Shown here: in pieces, positions 1 through 11,645 of the stretch
How positions within the stretch are numbered: the stretch's first letter is position 1
Layout of the letters: each line of letters opens with the position of its first letter
Assembly (NCBI GenBank): GCA_021292105.1
Contig: CM037866.1
Span: 6,098,163 to 6,162,162 of the forward strand
DNA: 64,000 bases
Reading direction: 5' to 3'
Origin: Anadara kagoshimensis
Lineage: Eukaryota > Mollusca > Bivalvia > Arcoida > Arcidae
Notes under the pieces: generated by a model
What the model was told of the DNA's origin: nothing
The model's database searches: none
What the model saw: only the letters and a program-made list of their open reading frames with translations
Position numbers and translations under genes: made by a program

Positions 1-1
1 G

Positions 2-1160
2 TTTAATCATTTAAAATGTCTGCAGCAAAATCAAGAACAGGTTTTAAAAACAGAAAGTTTCCAGGTATTTTTAGAATGGCTTCAGATTCATTTTGATAAC
101 ATAGGAGTAGAAGATCTGATTGATATATTTGGCGGTTTACTATTACTTGGAGTACCAGAAACCGACTCGTTGATGACTCAGCTATTTTGCAAATTTTGGG
201 GCCCAGACGTTGAGTTTGGATTTTCAGAAATAGCAAAATTGGCAGCAATATTCGATGGAAATTTTAACTTCAACTCCAGGCATATTTTACAATTCGGTTT
301 TGTGGCACCAGCTATGATTTCAGTTCTTGGGACTCTGTCATCCTATGATAGAAATGATCTGATATATCTCTCCCGACTGATGAACCAACCTTGCATTAAA
401 GTGTACCCAGAAATAATGGACGCATACTTCAGGCTAGTTTCAGATGCTATCAAGAAAACAGATTTTTATGATGACATGGACGATGTGTTAACTATTATTA
501 ACGGAATCTGTGACTGTTTCAAACATGAATTCGTACTGAAGCATAAATTAAGTCCCGACTCAGAAGCCATATATGGCAAGATAGTGACGCGATTGGGATT
601 ACTGGATCATCAGCTATCAGGGAGGCAAGTATCCTCTATCCTTCCAAACATATGTTATGCATATTGGAAGACATGCACAGGTTCTTTGAAACAGCTGCAT
701 CATGATTTTTTTAAAAACTGTCGGGTTTTTCCAACAGAAATGCAAACCCAAATCTTGATGAATGCAGATTTGTTTGACGGTATATGTTCAGTATTTGACC
801 AACAAGGAATCATGGGAAGTATAAAATTGGATAATAATTATCTTTCAGAAATTATCAAACATGCTGATGAATTAACCCTTTTAAATGTGTCCCAAGTGTT
901 GGTGTTCGATAAGAATAAAGAATTCACTGTTCTACGGGTCATTTGAAAACTAAAGTCAAGCTCGTTTATTGGCTCTACTACATGCAAGATTTTCCGATAC
1001 CAGAAATGCTGGAGCTACCAACTTCCAGAAACTCCCCTACTACCCGTATTTCGATATCTTGAACATCCTGCAGAACACCAAATTTCATCCAGAGACAGAC
1101 TTTTAGAGTTTATGGTGGATTTTAAACCCTACCTAGTAGAGTGGCTTGAGAGCGGATACG
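2..1160 (+). CDS. FASTKD-like protein, exon 1 (5' partial, broken frame)
   Basis: First visible coding exon of a FAST kinase domain-containing (FASTKD) type gene, whose family members are mitochondrial RNA-binding regulators. The frame is open from the window edge to a TGA at 944-946, giving about 314 helical, leucine-rich residues like the repeats preceding the FAST_1 domain. The family call rests mainly on the later exons. The frame used at the donor (1161, GTAAAT, phase 1) equals the starting frame. Between 930 and 1100 the other two frames are also open in patches, so either one in-frame stop or compensating indels interrupt the exon. The start codon lies outside the window; an internal ATG at 170 is not the start because coding continues upstream. 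The donor fits the phase of the exon at 6753. Confidence 0.72.
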
Positions 1161-3570
1161 GTAAATGAATTGCTTTTTTTTTTTTTTTATTGCAGCTTAC
1201 CCCTCTCCCTGGCAGCATGAGTCATAGTGTCAATCAGTGCTCCAATCAGGTTTTTCTCAAAAAATTATCTTTAGGGCCAATCCTGGTCGATCTTTTCAGT
1301 CTTGATCGCGTTTTGCATGAAAATCATGCGTTGAACTGTAATTCAGTGCTCCAAGCAGATTTTTGAAAACTAGTAGCCACATGGCTAATAATTCAAAAAT
1401 TTCAGTAGCCATTTTAAGATTTTTTGTTGCCAGGTAAAATTCTGGTGGCCAAACCTTATAAATATTCTTTCATACTGTTTCTCGAATTTCTTGGGCACAA
1501 CATTTCCCTTCTTCAATTCTCTCACATTATCTTGCAAAAGTCTGTGTTTATTGCTATTTTCATGTATCACTAAAGTTTCTCTTTTAAACGCCTGTGACCC
1601 CTTCCCTACAAATCCGTTTTCCCTGCCATACCCAGGTTAGATTTACATGTCTTGCTAAACATGCTATCATCTTCAGATACATACTCTAGCCATGATGTAA
1701 ACTCACTAAGCCATTCAAACTTTTATTTCACTTAATTTCTGCTTCTTTTCTTCAGCCGGTGGTTGATCTTTAAGCTGATCGCCAGAAAAACCCAAATCAA
1801 AAAATGATTTTTTTGCCGTTTGGCTGCCATTATGCAAAATTAGATCACGGTCAGTTACGCGTCAGCTTTGTTAGTTTCCATGGCTACCAAAACTAGGTCA
1901 AGGTAACTTAGTGATGCAAAATCTTAATGTATCGTCTTTCCTGAACTGACAATTGGAAGAAAAAAATCTTATGTGATATTTTGCATCTCTTGGGTCTTAA
2001 GCTTATAGTTATTTCAAAGTCTGAAATTTGGACAAAAAATAGGTTATATGTTTCCATGTTTTATTTTGAAAAAAAATTGATAAAAAACAACTTCAAATTG
2101 TTATTATTAGTTTATTTGAAAAGAGAATGACATTGGGTTTTCAGCATCATAACCTTCAAAACAGGGTCAAGGTCATGTCCTCATTTTTACCTTTGTAATT
2201 TTGTTTATCTTGAAAATTTCAAACTTTTTGTAAATGCACATATACCCTAAAAATATTGCAGTATTCATGTTGTGATCATTTTGATATATAGATGAAGGTC
2301 ATGGGTTCAAAGGTCAAGGTCATACCAGAATCGTTAATTAACTGGAAAACTATCAATATTTTGTATAGGAATGAATATTAGAATATTTTTGACTTCTCTG
2401 AAATTACCAGACAGATTTCAATGAAACTTGGTCAGAAGTACAAAGTGACGAGGATCTTAAGCTGCGAATTTAAAGGATTAAGTATTACGTCATATCCATG
2501 TTTTGTATGGTTAAATATGGGAATCATTATCAGGGTTTTACACAACTTTTCAAAAATGTGGGTTTTTGGGACTCCAATAAAAAAATAATTGGGGTCCAAA
2601 CCTACAAATGTGGGTCCCATAACTGAATTAAATTAAAAGTACTGATTGTAAAATTATGATTATATATAGTCCTGGTGTCGTGATAATATTGAATTTTTGA
2701 AAATTGTTACAGCTGACTGTGAATGCATTGTTTTTCGATGCACGGATGCATGAATCACACGCCATCACTCTTTGTATATTGTATTTCACCCATGGATACC
2801 GCGTTAACCATACTGTTAAAAACCCTTATTCTCTTTTAAATGTCATTGGTTCTTTTTCTTTTGGTGTATACTTAAGAAAATATCCAATATTATTGCCGTT
2901 TAGCCATGCAAGCTACTAATGTCAAGGACATCGGCATCACGTGTCTAACCGATTCAAAGCGAATTCCACTACGGGCACATCAAAATTTTGCCGGAAATTT
3001 ATGAGTACTTTTTTTTTACACAAAAATGTATTTTTTGTGCACAGGAATTCCAACATTTAGAAGGTTTTCAAAAAACCCTTGTTTATATCAACAGAATTTC
3101 AACACATTATTCCATTGAATTCAAATTGGTTTACAGATTTTTTGCGTCCAAAAGGACGCATAGGATAATTTTTTTGCGTCCAACATGATTTATTTTGCGT
3201 AAAAAACGCAGAATTGCGCGTCCCGTAAAACCCTGCATTATGACTGATTTTGTAAAACATAAAACCAAACTTACTCTTAGTCTCAAGAAAGAGTAGACAA
3301 GTGTGCTTTTGAGCAATATGAAACTATCAGTCAACTGGCACTGGAAACCTTTTGTAAATGACGTAATTTAGATTTCTGAGTATCAGCTTCGTTGGTCTTC
3401 TTCATTGTCTGTCATATGGCCATATTCAAATTAGTTCTGAATGGTTGTGACATGGAGGACAGTAGTTTCAAGATGGCTTCAACGTTGGTGGATCCTGGTA
3501 CACCCCCGGTAAAAGACAAATGACCCAAATATGTCATTCCTTATTACTTAAAGTTACTGAAAATTATAGA
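1161..3570. other. Intron 1, left part: dispersed repeat fragments
   Basis: No gene seen. Around 2150-2420 are degraded reverse-orientation fragments of the CAAGGTCA-rich repeat that forms the array at 3.6-4.6 kb. Around 3240-3500 is a fragment sharing phrases such as CAGTCAACTGGCA with 7970-8090, so it is a dispersed repeat. The rest (1170-2150, 2420-3240) is AT-rich and I recognise nothing in it. Confidence 0.5.
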
Positions 3571-5078
3571 AACAAGAGGCCCATGGGCCTTATACGCTCA
3601 CCTGATAACTAATGGCTAGCTGATAGATTTAAAGAAAACATAAATACTAAACCCCAATGAATTTTTTCTTTACATCAAAATGATCATTGCATCAATACCT
3701 ACAACATTCTAATATACATGCCTATACAAACTGTTATAGTTTTCAAGATAATTAACCATTTCATTATTGTTTCGCATCTGTGACCTTGACCTTTGAACCC
3801 ATGACCTTTTTCTATACGTCAAAATGATCACTGTATCATACCTACAACATTCTAATATACATGCCTATACAAAAAGTTTATAGTTTTCGAGATAATTAAC
3901 CATTTCGGTATTGATTCGCATCTGTGACCTTGACCTTTGAACCCATGACCTTTTTCTATACATCAAAATGATTGTTATAATACCTACAAACATTCTAATA
4001 TACATGCCTATACAAAAAGTTTATAGTTTTCGAGATAATTAATCATTTCGGTATTGTCTCGCATCTGTGACCTTGACCTTTGAACCCATGACCTTTTTCT
4101 ATACATCAAAATGATCGTTGTATCAATACCTACAACATTCTAATATACATGCCTATACAAAAAGTTTATAGTTTTCGAGATAATTAAACATTTCCGTATT
4201 GTTTCGCATCTGTGACCTTGACCTTTGAACCCATGACCTCTTTCTGTACATCAAAATGATCGTTGTATCAATACCTACAGCATTCTAATATCATGCCTAT
4301 ACAAAAAGTTTATAGTTTTCGAGATAATTAAACATTTCCGTATTGTTTCGCATCTGTGACCTTGACCTTTGAACCATGACCTTTTTCTATATATCAAAAT
4401 GATCGTTGTATCAATACTACAACATTCTAATATAAATGCCTATACAAAAAGTTTATAGTTTTCGAGATAAGTAACCATTTTGGTATTGTTTTACATCTGT
4501 GACCTTGACCTTTGAACCCATGACCTTTTTCTATACACCAAAATGATTGTTGTATCAATACCTACAACATTCTAATATACATGCCTATACAAAAGTTTAT
4601 AGTTTTCGAGATAATAATTATAATCAGAGGTAAAAAAAATTAGGTCACGACCTTCACAATTGACCTTGACCTCAATTTGAAGATACTAACAAGAAGATGT
4701 CAAAACTGAAAACCCCATGTCATTATCTGGCCAAATAGTCAAGTTATAACAATTTGAAGCTATTTTACGATTTTTTTCAAAATTAAACGCAAAACGCGTA
4801 ACCTTATTTTTTGTCCGATTTCACAAAATGACAAACTATAGGCTAAAGACCCTAGAGAAGCCCAAATATCACATCAGATTTTTTCTCTAATCAATACTTT
4901 CGGAGAAGAAGATTTTTTAAGATTTTTGCACCCCTAGGTCACCTTGACCTATTATGGTAGCCATGGCAACACCACGAACAAATTTGAATTGCACCGACCA
5001 GACATGCATCTGACCAAGTCTCGTTGAAATCTGCCCAGTGGTTCGTGAGAAGAAGATGAAAATGTGAAAGTTTACGAC

Positions 5079-5110
<32 letters not shown>

Positions 5111-5122
5111 CAGACAACGGAC

Positions 5123-5154
<32 letters not shown>

Positions 5155-5170
5155 TGGCTCAGGTGAGCTA
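3571..5170 (+). mobile_element. Pearl/Helentron-like non-autonomous element with tandem core
   Basis: A dispersed element inside intron 1. It begins AACAAGAGGCCCATGGGCC and ends in a short hairpin around GCTCACTTGAGCC / GGCTCAGGTGAGC. Between about 3640 and 4617 lies a tandem array: the phrase TGACCTTGACCTTTGAAC starts at 3781, 3925, 4068, 4212, 4357 and 4500, a period of 143-145 bp. A unique tail with a GAC microsatellite follows. A second copy in reverse orientation (34892-36277) has the same two ends, which defines the element. Short ends, an end hairpin and an internal tandem core resemble bivalve pearl elements and other non-autonomous Helentrons; that class name is inference. Confidence 0.6.
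5068..5112. repeat. (GAC)n microsatellite
   Basis: Triplet run of GAC/CGA near the 3' end of the pearl-like element. It produces spurious poly-valine and poly-arginine reading frames on the minus strand. Confidence 0.9.
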
Positions 5171-6752
5171 AAAACTAGAATTATCTCTTGAGAGCCAAAT
5201 ACAACCCTCCTCCCACCCCCAACGTTTAATATTTCCTGGGACCTTGACCTTCTAAAATATGTAAAGTTTTTCTGTAATTTTTTAGTTTACGAAATATATG
5301 TACCTATCTTAAATGGTCGCTGTTACTATAAATAGTAAAAACCTATTGATAACCATTACACCTTGATTTCATGAAGATTTTTTGTTGAAATTTTAAATTT
5401 AAAAAAACAACTTGGCCTATTAAACATATTTAACAGGTTTTTCAAAAAATATTTTTTTCACTTCGTATGGAATTCACTGATGGGGGGGGGGGGATAGTGT
5501 TTTCTTCCATCTTCCTATGTTTAGATAGAGATTTCCACTTGAATAAACAATGGTAGAAATTTTATCTCACCTCCATGTGTGTTTAACTTCACCTACGAAT
5601 TTTCAGTGACGTCAAAATCAAAGGACAATTGAATGATGATATCGTTGAGACATGACTTCGTCTTGCAGAAAAATGACACCCGATCTCCAAAATTTAGAAG
5701 TTTTCACTGCGCTTCAAATGTTTTTTTTGGGAGATGGGAATAAATCTCTTTGTTTTCTAGTTTATACATTCTGCAGGGATTTATCAGTGTCTTTTGGGAA
5801 AAGGCCCTAAACTAAAAATTGGGAAAAAGTTTCAACTTTTTGCTGATTTTGGGAAAACTTCAACATCATGTCAGAAGTTGGTTTACTCATGACCTCAGGA
5901 AGCCTTTGATGTAGAAGCAATATCTTCATCTCTCTTTGCAGATGTTGTTTTCAAATAATCTAGAATCTTTTACTTGATTTTGCTGATTGGGGGCTTTCAC
6001 AAAATTTTCTTTCGTTTTCTTGTAAAAACAACACAATTTTCTAATTGGGAATTTTTTCAGCCAATTTTGGGAAAAAATTAATGTTTTTTTCCATTGGGAA
6101 TGGTACCTTCGTCTATAGCCCTTGATGAAGCCTGTTCTGCATAAACCCAAAATCGGGTACACTCTGTCCCATGGTCATATTATTTTTATGTAAAACATTA
6201 AATAACAAATTTGAATTTACAAAGATGGCGTCGATGTCGATGTAACTGATACTTCAAGCCAAAAATATTTCTGTCAGACTAGGCAAGCCTCGTCTCTGAC
6301 TGAATATTCAACCCTCGGTTGAGATTTCCCTATCCTACATGGATACTCATGATGGATTCTATTACTCTAAACACCTTGTTATCACTAAACTGAGTCTGAT
6401 GTATTTATAGTCATTCATAAAGGTATATAGCCCATATGTACATGTACATGGATATTATAAAATACATGGTAACGTATTAAATTTGGCGTGTATTTATTTT
6501 CGCGGTATAGGATATTGAGAAAATCTGTGTTGTTAAATTTTCGCGTTTTTGAAAAATGCACTATAACACAATAGACATTATATAATTTTCGCTCGGTATT
6601 AATTTTTGCGCAAAGCAAGCGGCTGCGAAATAAGCAAAAATTTATATATATACCGCGAAAAATAAATATGTTTACAGTAATAAATGTTATTGCCACATAT
6701 GGGCCAATAACCATTTTGAAAACATAATAATCTATTTCTTTGTCTATTTTAG
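5171..6752. other. Intron 1, right part: no gene seen
   Basis: AT-rich intron sequence. 5770-6110 repeats TTTTGGGAAAA-type phrases and looks like a dispersed repeat. 6480-6665 is a TTTTCGCG/GCGAAAAT-rich inverted-type repeat also hinted at 12240-12440. The acceptor (pyrimidine tract then AG at 6751-6752) precedes exon 2. Confidence 0.5.
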
Positions 6753-7494
6753 CGTGTGATAACCAGACATTCCTCAAGATATTTGATATAGCATTTCCAC
6801 TTCTAGATGTTCTAGATATTAGACAATTTAAATTACGGATTGAGGCTATGATATTGTCAACGGATGGTTCACAATTTCAATTTTATAAGAGATGTCTTTC
6901 AATTATTTGTCAAGGCCTTGTGGAAGGTGATGACCTCTTTGCTGAAACAATTCAAAGAGCTTTAGCAACGGCAATCAGCAGAATAAAGCCTTCTGACTCT
7001 GATATAATAGATTTTTCAAATGCAATGGTCAAGACATTAGATAAAGCTCACTTAGATTGCCGATCATGCAAGGACTTAAGAGCTTGTGTTGCCAAGAAAT
7101 TGGAAAACATAGAAAATGGAGAAGAGTATTTTTTAAATTCACTCGGTAACCATGTATATCTGTTAACAGAAGATATGGCAAATAGAGTGTTGAGGTATTA
7201 TGCTAAGAATTTGGATGCAAAGTTTGATTCTTCCAACCCAGAAAAAACTCTAATTTGGATTCTGTACTCCTTTAAGGTTTTGTCGCGCAGACCAGTGAGT
7301 ATTAAAAAACTGAAAATGACATCACCGCAGATATTGGAGTTTATTTTACGGTCTAATATGAAGGACTCGCCATCTCTTGCCTTTGGATATTTGTACATAG
7401 TATATAGACTGAGTTACTGGACATTTATTTGGACCTGCACATAAGGAGGGTTTTCAAACGGAATTTAATACCTTTTTTTTAAATTTTATTGGAG
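6753..7494 (+). CDS. FASTKD-like protein, exon 2 (one frame break)
   Basis: Second coding exon, about 247 codons, with a good acceptor at 6751-6752 and donor GTAAGA at 7495. It enters in phase 1 and stays open to a TAA at 7442. A frame one base away, open from 7413, continues to the donor and reads GHLFGPAHKEGFQ, which fits the Tyr/Phe-Gly-Pro segment seen in FAST_1 domains and joins the next exon in the correct phase. A one-base insertion or deletion must lie between 7410 and 7442. The first part (CDNQTFLKIFDIAFPLLDVL) continues the helical repeats of exon 1. This is either an assembly indel or a real lesion. Confidence 0.75.
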
Positions 7495-7521
7495 GTAAGA
7501 CTATTGATCATTGATTAAATG

Positions 7522-7815
7522 GACCACTGCTGTAGCTCAGTTGGTAGAGTGCTTGATCCGTAAGTGGGAGGTTGTGGGTTCCATCCCTGGTGGGGTCTTA
7601 CCCAAGACTTGAAAAGGGGTAGTTTCGCCAAGTACTCGGCATTAGGAAATGAAAGTCACAGTTCTTTCGGATGGGAACTTAAAGTAAACGAGGTCCCGTG
7701 TCATGGTAATCTTGGCACACTAAAGAACCCTGCTGTATTATGCCATCAGCGCATTGCACAGGCCAAATTTCTGCACCTTCGTCTATAGCCGGCGATGTCT
7801 CAATATAAGTGAAAC
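7522..7815 (+). mobile_element. tRNA-derived SINE
   Basis: Starts with a tRNA-like head with pol III boxes: A-box-like TAGCTCAGTTGGTAGAGTG and B-box-like GGTTGTGGGTTCCATCCC. A body shared with at least eight other copies in the window follows, ending near CGATGTCTCAATATAAGTGAAA. It lies 27 bp after the exon 2 donor. The family resembles bivalve tRNA SINEs such as RUDI; the name is not verified. Confidence 0.82.
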
Positions 7816-8221
7816 AGAGATGCCAACTATTACGGATTCTCCGTAATTATTACAATTTTATTACTTAAATTACTGTATTACGGTAGAGGTATCAGCAATT
7901 ACGGCAAAAACACAAATTCCGGTCAGGGTTGTTTTCATTATCAACATGGTTTTTTAGAATGAAGTCAGCGTTTCCTTTTATTGAGCAATACAAAATAGGC
8001 AGTCAACTGGCATCGGGAAGCCAGTTATAAATGAAGTAATTTTGATTTCCGAGTAGCAAATCTCTGCCTCCTTCATTGTTATACTCTCATATTTAAAATA
8101 GTTCCTAACAGTTGTCATTGATGACAGTAAAAAAAAAACCTGCTGGGGGGATCCTAATTCACTGAATTTGCTTGTTGTTTTTAAATGTGTTCACGATTAG
8201 ATTATTTTTATTTATTTTTAG
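7816..8221. other. Intron 2 remainder, dispersed repeat
   Basis: Contains TTACGG-rich inverted motifs at 7830-7915 and a fragment shared with 3250-3500. No coding sequence. The acceptor TTTATTTTTAG ends at 8221. Confidence 0.5.
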
Positions 8222-8377
8222 AGGAAAAGAACAAAATTAAAAAATCACGCCACCTGGCAATTTTTCTACTGCTGAATAGGAATATTGTTCTTCACCGACC
8301 AGATCTACATATAACATGGATGTGTGACCATTTTCTCAAGAACATCACCCCTGATGCTCCTGTAGATATGGAAAAAG
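8222..8377 (+). CDS. FASTKD-like protein, exon 3
   Basis: Short exon with acceptor AG at 8220-8221 and donor GTATAT at 8378; phase 1 in and out. It reads EEKNKIKKSRHLAIFLLLN followed by a histidine/aspartate-rich stretch ending in DAPVDMEKG. It fits the segment between FAST_1 and FAST_2 of FASTKD proteins. It has no internal stop and joins cleanly to exon 4 (G|AG). Confidence 0.8.
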
Positions 8378-8387
8378 GTATATAAAG

Positions 8388-8822
8388 CAGGGTTCGTACA
8401 GGCCTGGAAAGTCCTTAAATTTTGAGGTTTGCCGTAAAAAGACCCTTAAAACAAGTCTGACCCTAAAATGTCCTTGAATTTATCCTGAAGGCCCTAAAAA
8501 GTCCTTGAACTTGGTCAGTTGGGTGTCTGTATTTTGATATTTTAATAGTGGTTGAGAATAGACTGATAGAAATAATTAATAAGTTGTGTTTAAATGAGCA
8601 ATTTAAAGGTACCTGGCCCTCCTGAATGCCCAACTTTAACCTCCACTTCAAGTGTCGTTACTATGGACAGGTAAGTAATTGTTTATTAATTTAATTGCCT
8701 TTGCACCAGTATTTTTTTTGCTAAAATTGTTCCTCTGATTAGGCCTTAAATTTGCAAAAAAAGCTCTTGAAAGACCTTAAAAAGTCCTTAAATTTGGAGT
8801 CCAAATGTCTGTACGAACCCTG
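8388..8822. mobile_element. hAT-like MITE with terminal inverted repeats
   Basis: Bounded by CAGGGTTCGTACAGGC on the left and its inverted partner GTCTGTACGAACCCTG on the right. The interior repeats AAGTCCTTAAATTT-type phrases and has no transposase. Related copies lie at 9881-10308 and 14123-14562. Target duplications are unclear. The left end is 10 bp past the exon 3 donor. Confidence 0.68.
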
Positions 8823-9880
8823 TAGAGTATAACACTGACAAGGCCATTCCAGTAAAATTCTATGACGTCACTTAATTTTTTTTAAAGGGAGGAGGGTATG
8901 AGGCAAACAAACACATTTTAATGAAAAACAAAATCATATTTTCTGTTCATATATATATTCATTCAATAAATAAAAAGCATTGTGTTTTAAATGTTTAATT
9001 GAAATTAAACTCATTGCATGAGTGTGATAATTGGAATTTCCTTCTGGATTTTATGAATTACACCATTTGATCTTTTCATGTTGATACCTAAAGTCGGAAA
9101 ACGAAACTGACATAAAAAATGACCGGATTTTACTATCGAATACAGATTTTCGCATTCGATGGAATTTGTTTTTTTTTTTTTTCAAAAAACTAATAAAACG
9201 GATGCATGCAATAATGTCAAACACAGAATTTCATAGAAATGGCCTAATTTAGCCCTCAATTTTGTCAACAAAAATGGTGGCCAACTCAACTTGGAATTGT
9301 GACTGAGGACCTGTAAATGGTGGCTCGCTAGTTCACTTAAAATTTGAACTTTTGTAACGAGAACAGATATTATTTCTGCGTAAGAAAATTTTCATGAAAC
9401 TGTTACCAATTCTGGCAATATAATGGACACTTTACATCATTATTGTTATTAATAACACTGATGTACTATGTAAGTGATTGTAAGTCGGTTTTAAAAAAGT
9501 GCACTTTTTTTCCGAACCTAAAAAATGTCTTAATTTTCCTTCATTTGCAAGAAAAGGTTGCCTGGTCACTTGGAATTCCAACGGGCCACCTGAAAATTTA
9601 AATTGGTGGCGTAGTGACCACCTAGTTTTGAAACACACTTTAAGGGCTGTTCTTGGCAAATTTTCACATAAACTGATAAAATAAACAGGGTTTGGGTAGG
9701 TACTAAACATTGCACAGGCGTTTAAATCTTGCATGCTGAACCAATTTGAAAATCTGCAATTTTATTTTTATTTTTTTCACCGAACCAGCCCTTTCAGTAA
9801 ATTGTAAAATATAGGATGTGTTTTGTAACATAGACAGCAAGTATGGAATAATGTGCATTAAATTTTTGTAAAACGTATTC
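8823..9880. other. Intron 3 stretch, no gene seen
   Basis: AT-rich intron sequence with poly-T runs. Short open frames on both strands around 9430-9950 show no family resemblance. Confidence 0.5.
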
Positions 9881-10308
9881 CAGGGTTCGCAGAGTCTTGA
9901 AAAGTGCTTGAAAAATGAGCCCTGACTGGAAAAGTCCTTTAAAATGAGTAAAAACAAGCAGAGTCCTTGAAAAGTCCTGGAATTCTGTCAGTCTGTCTTG
10001 AAAAGTCCTGGAAATTTGAACTAATTAACCTGGAATTCGCAGAAAAAAACGCAGCTGCAACGTTTATGATAAACAAGAAAAAAAAAACATTGAGTTATCC
10101 TTCTTGTCTTGGTCAATATCATTTGTGAGTCTACGACTTGTAACGGAAGAATTTCGGATAATATTCTAATACAAGAAGGAAACTACAGAGAATAAGATGC
10201 ACAATTTGATTTGAGTGGTCAAAAATACTGATGTCAGAGTCCTTGAAAAATGGTCAAAGAGTGATTGAAAAGTCTGAATTTTGTTGGGCATTGGCTGTAT
10301 GAACCCTG
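9881..10308. mobile_element. hAT-like MITE, second family member
   Basis: Left end CAGGGTTCGCAGAGTCTTG and right end GGCTGTATGAACCCTG, with AAAAGTCCTTGAA-rich interior. The sequence TATTC flanks both sides, a possible partial target duplication. It is diverged from 8388-8822 but has the same layout. Confidence 0.6.
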
Positions 10309-10561
10309 TATTCACAAAATATAAACTAAGTGAAAGCAGGTGGCAAACTTAAGCCAGATTCAGACAAAAAGAGGTCAACTTTTGTTGCCTTGCTGGCTAA
10401 TTGAAACGTATTACGTATCCATAGAAATGTCATATCTAGGTTCTTAAAGATTCACACAATTTGCAAAACAATCGTTTGTAACAGTAGACATGACAAAAAA
10501 TCATAACTGTAAAGCATACTTTACACACCCATTTATTTTTATAATCTCCATACTAAAGAAG

Positions 10562-11271
10562 AACCACTGCAGTAGCTCAGTTGGTAGAGTGCTGGCTCTG
10601 TGAATGAGAGGTCGTGGGTTCGAACCCCGGCCGGGTCTGACCCAAGTCTTAAAAGTGGGTAGTGACTGGTCTTTCGCCAAGCACTCGGCATTACGAAATG
10701 AAAGTCATGATTCTTTCAGATGGGAACTTTAAATAAACGAGGTCCCTTGTCTTGGTAGGCTTGATAAAGAGTTAAGTTGAGTTGAGTAATGGTGTTTAAC
10801 GTTCCAGTCAAAAATATTTCACTTAAATCGAGACGTCACCAGATATAGGCAAAGGTGCAGAAATTTTGCCTGTGCGTTGCGCTGATGGCATTATACAGCA
10901 GGGTTTTTTAACGTGCCAAGCCCACCGTGACACAAGACCTCGTTTGTTTTAAGTTCCCATCTGAAAGAACCGTGACTTTCATTTCGTAATGCCGAGTGCT
11001 TGGCGAAAAAACAGCCACTACCTACTTTCAAGTCTAGGGTCAGACCCGGCTGGGAATCGAACCCACAACCTCCCACATATGGAGCGAGCACTCTACCAAC
11101 TGAGCTACCACAGTGGCTTGATAACGAACCCTGCTGTATAATGCCATCAGCGCAACACACAGGCAAAATTTCTGCACCTTTGCCTATAGCTGGCGACGTC
11201 TCGATATAAGTGAAATATTCTTGACTGGGACTTTAAACACCATTTCTCTACTCAACTCAACTCCATACTGA
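10562..11271 (+). mobile_element. tRNA-derived SINE split by a nested SINE
   Basis: Forward SINE with intact head boxes (GTAGCTCAGTTGGTAGAGTG; GGTCGTGGGTTCGAACCCC) at 10562-10757. Its remaining body and tail continue at 11124-11271. The gap is filled by another SINE in opposite orientation, flanked by the duplication GGCTTGATA at 10758-10766 and 11115-11123. Confidence 0.85.
10767..11114 (-). mobile_element. Nested SINE, reverse orientation
   Basis: Complete minus-strand copy of the same family: tail GTTGAGTTGAGTAATGG at the left and tRNA-like head (ending CTACCACAGTGG as read on +) at the right. It lies inside the older forward SINE with a 9-bp target-site duplication, typical of LINE-assisted integration. 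Confidence 0.85.
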
Positions 11272-11540
11272 AGAACTGTATGTTGCTGGAGCATTTTGTA
11301 ACTTTAGCGGGAGGGGGAGGGGGGGGGGTTGATGTTGATGTCCCCCATCTTATTTTTAAGTTGAGAAAGAAAAAAAAATCGGACAGAAATCGCACCAAAA
11401 TTCCAGAAATGTGATCCATTAACTGAATGGAACAAAAATAATCTCTGTGAATGGTGTTTTCAGTGAATAATCATTCCAGCTCTAATGTTTTCTTATATTA
11501 ATGTACCTTCATTTATCATACCATTTTATTTTGGTTCCAG

Positions 11541-11645
11541 AGCCCAGTGGTGATTATGTTAATAGAAAGGAAGCATTAACAAAAGTGTTGGGCGGACCTG
11601 AATTCTTCAGGTGTAATGTAGCAAAGGACTATGGAGTTATAGCCC
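11541..11645 (+). CDS. FASTKD-like protein, exon 4 (FAST_2 region)
   Basis: Exon of 105 bp, acceptor TTGGTTCCAG before 11541 and donor GTAAGT at 11646; phase 1 in and out. It encodes a leucine-glycine-glycine 'LGG-x-EFFRCNV...YG' segment typical of FAST_2, where FASTKD proteins read 'LGG..F.....T.YG'. The exon's last 11 bases together with the donor and the following intron form the unit of the minisatellite at 11635-12214. Confidence 0.85.

Noticed and set aside
4917..5145. Poly-valine and poly-arginine open frames on the minus strand
   Set aside because: They are translations of the GAC microsatellite inside a mobile element.
7522..7600. Possible tRNA gene
   Set aside because: It is the head of a SINE present in many copies, with an attached conserved body and no proper acceptor stem.
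9432..9957. Overlapping 60-100-residue frames on both strands in intron 3
   Set aside because: No family motif, no matching splice phase with the FASTKD exons, and partly inside dispersed repeats.
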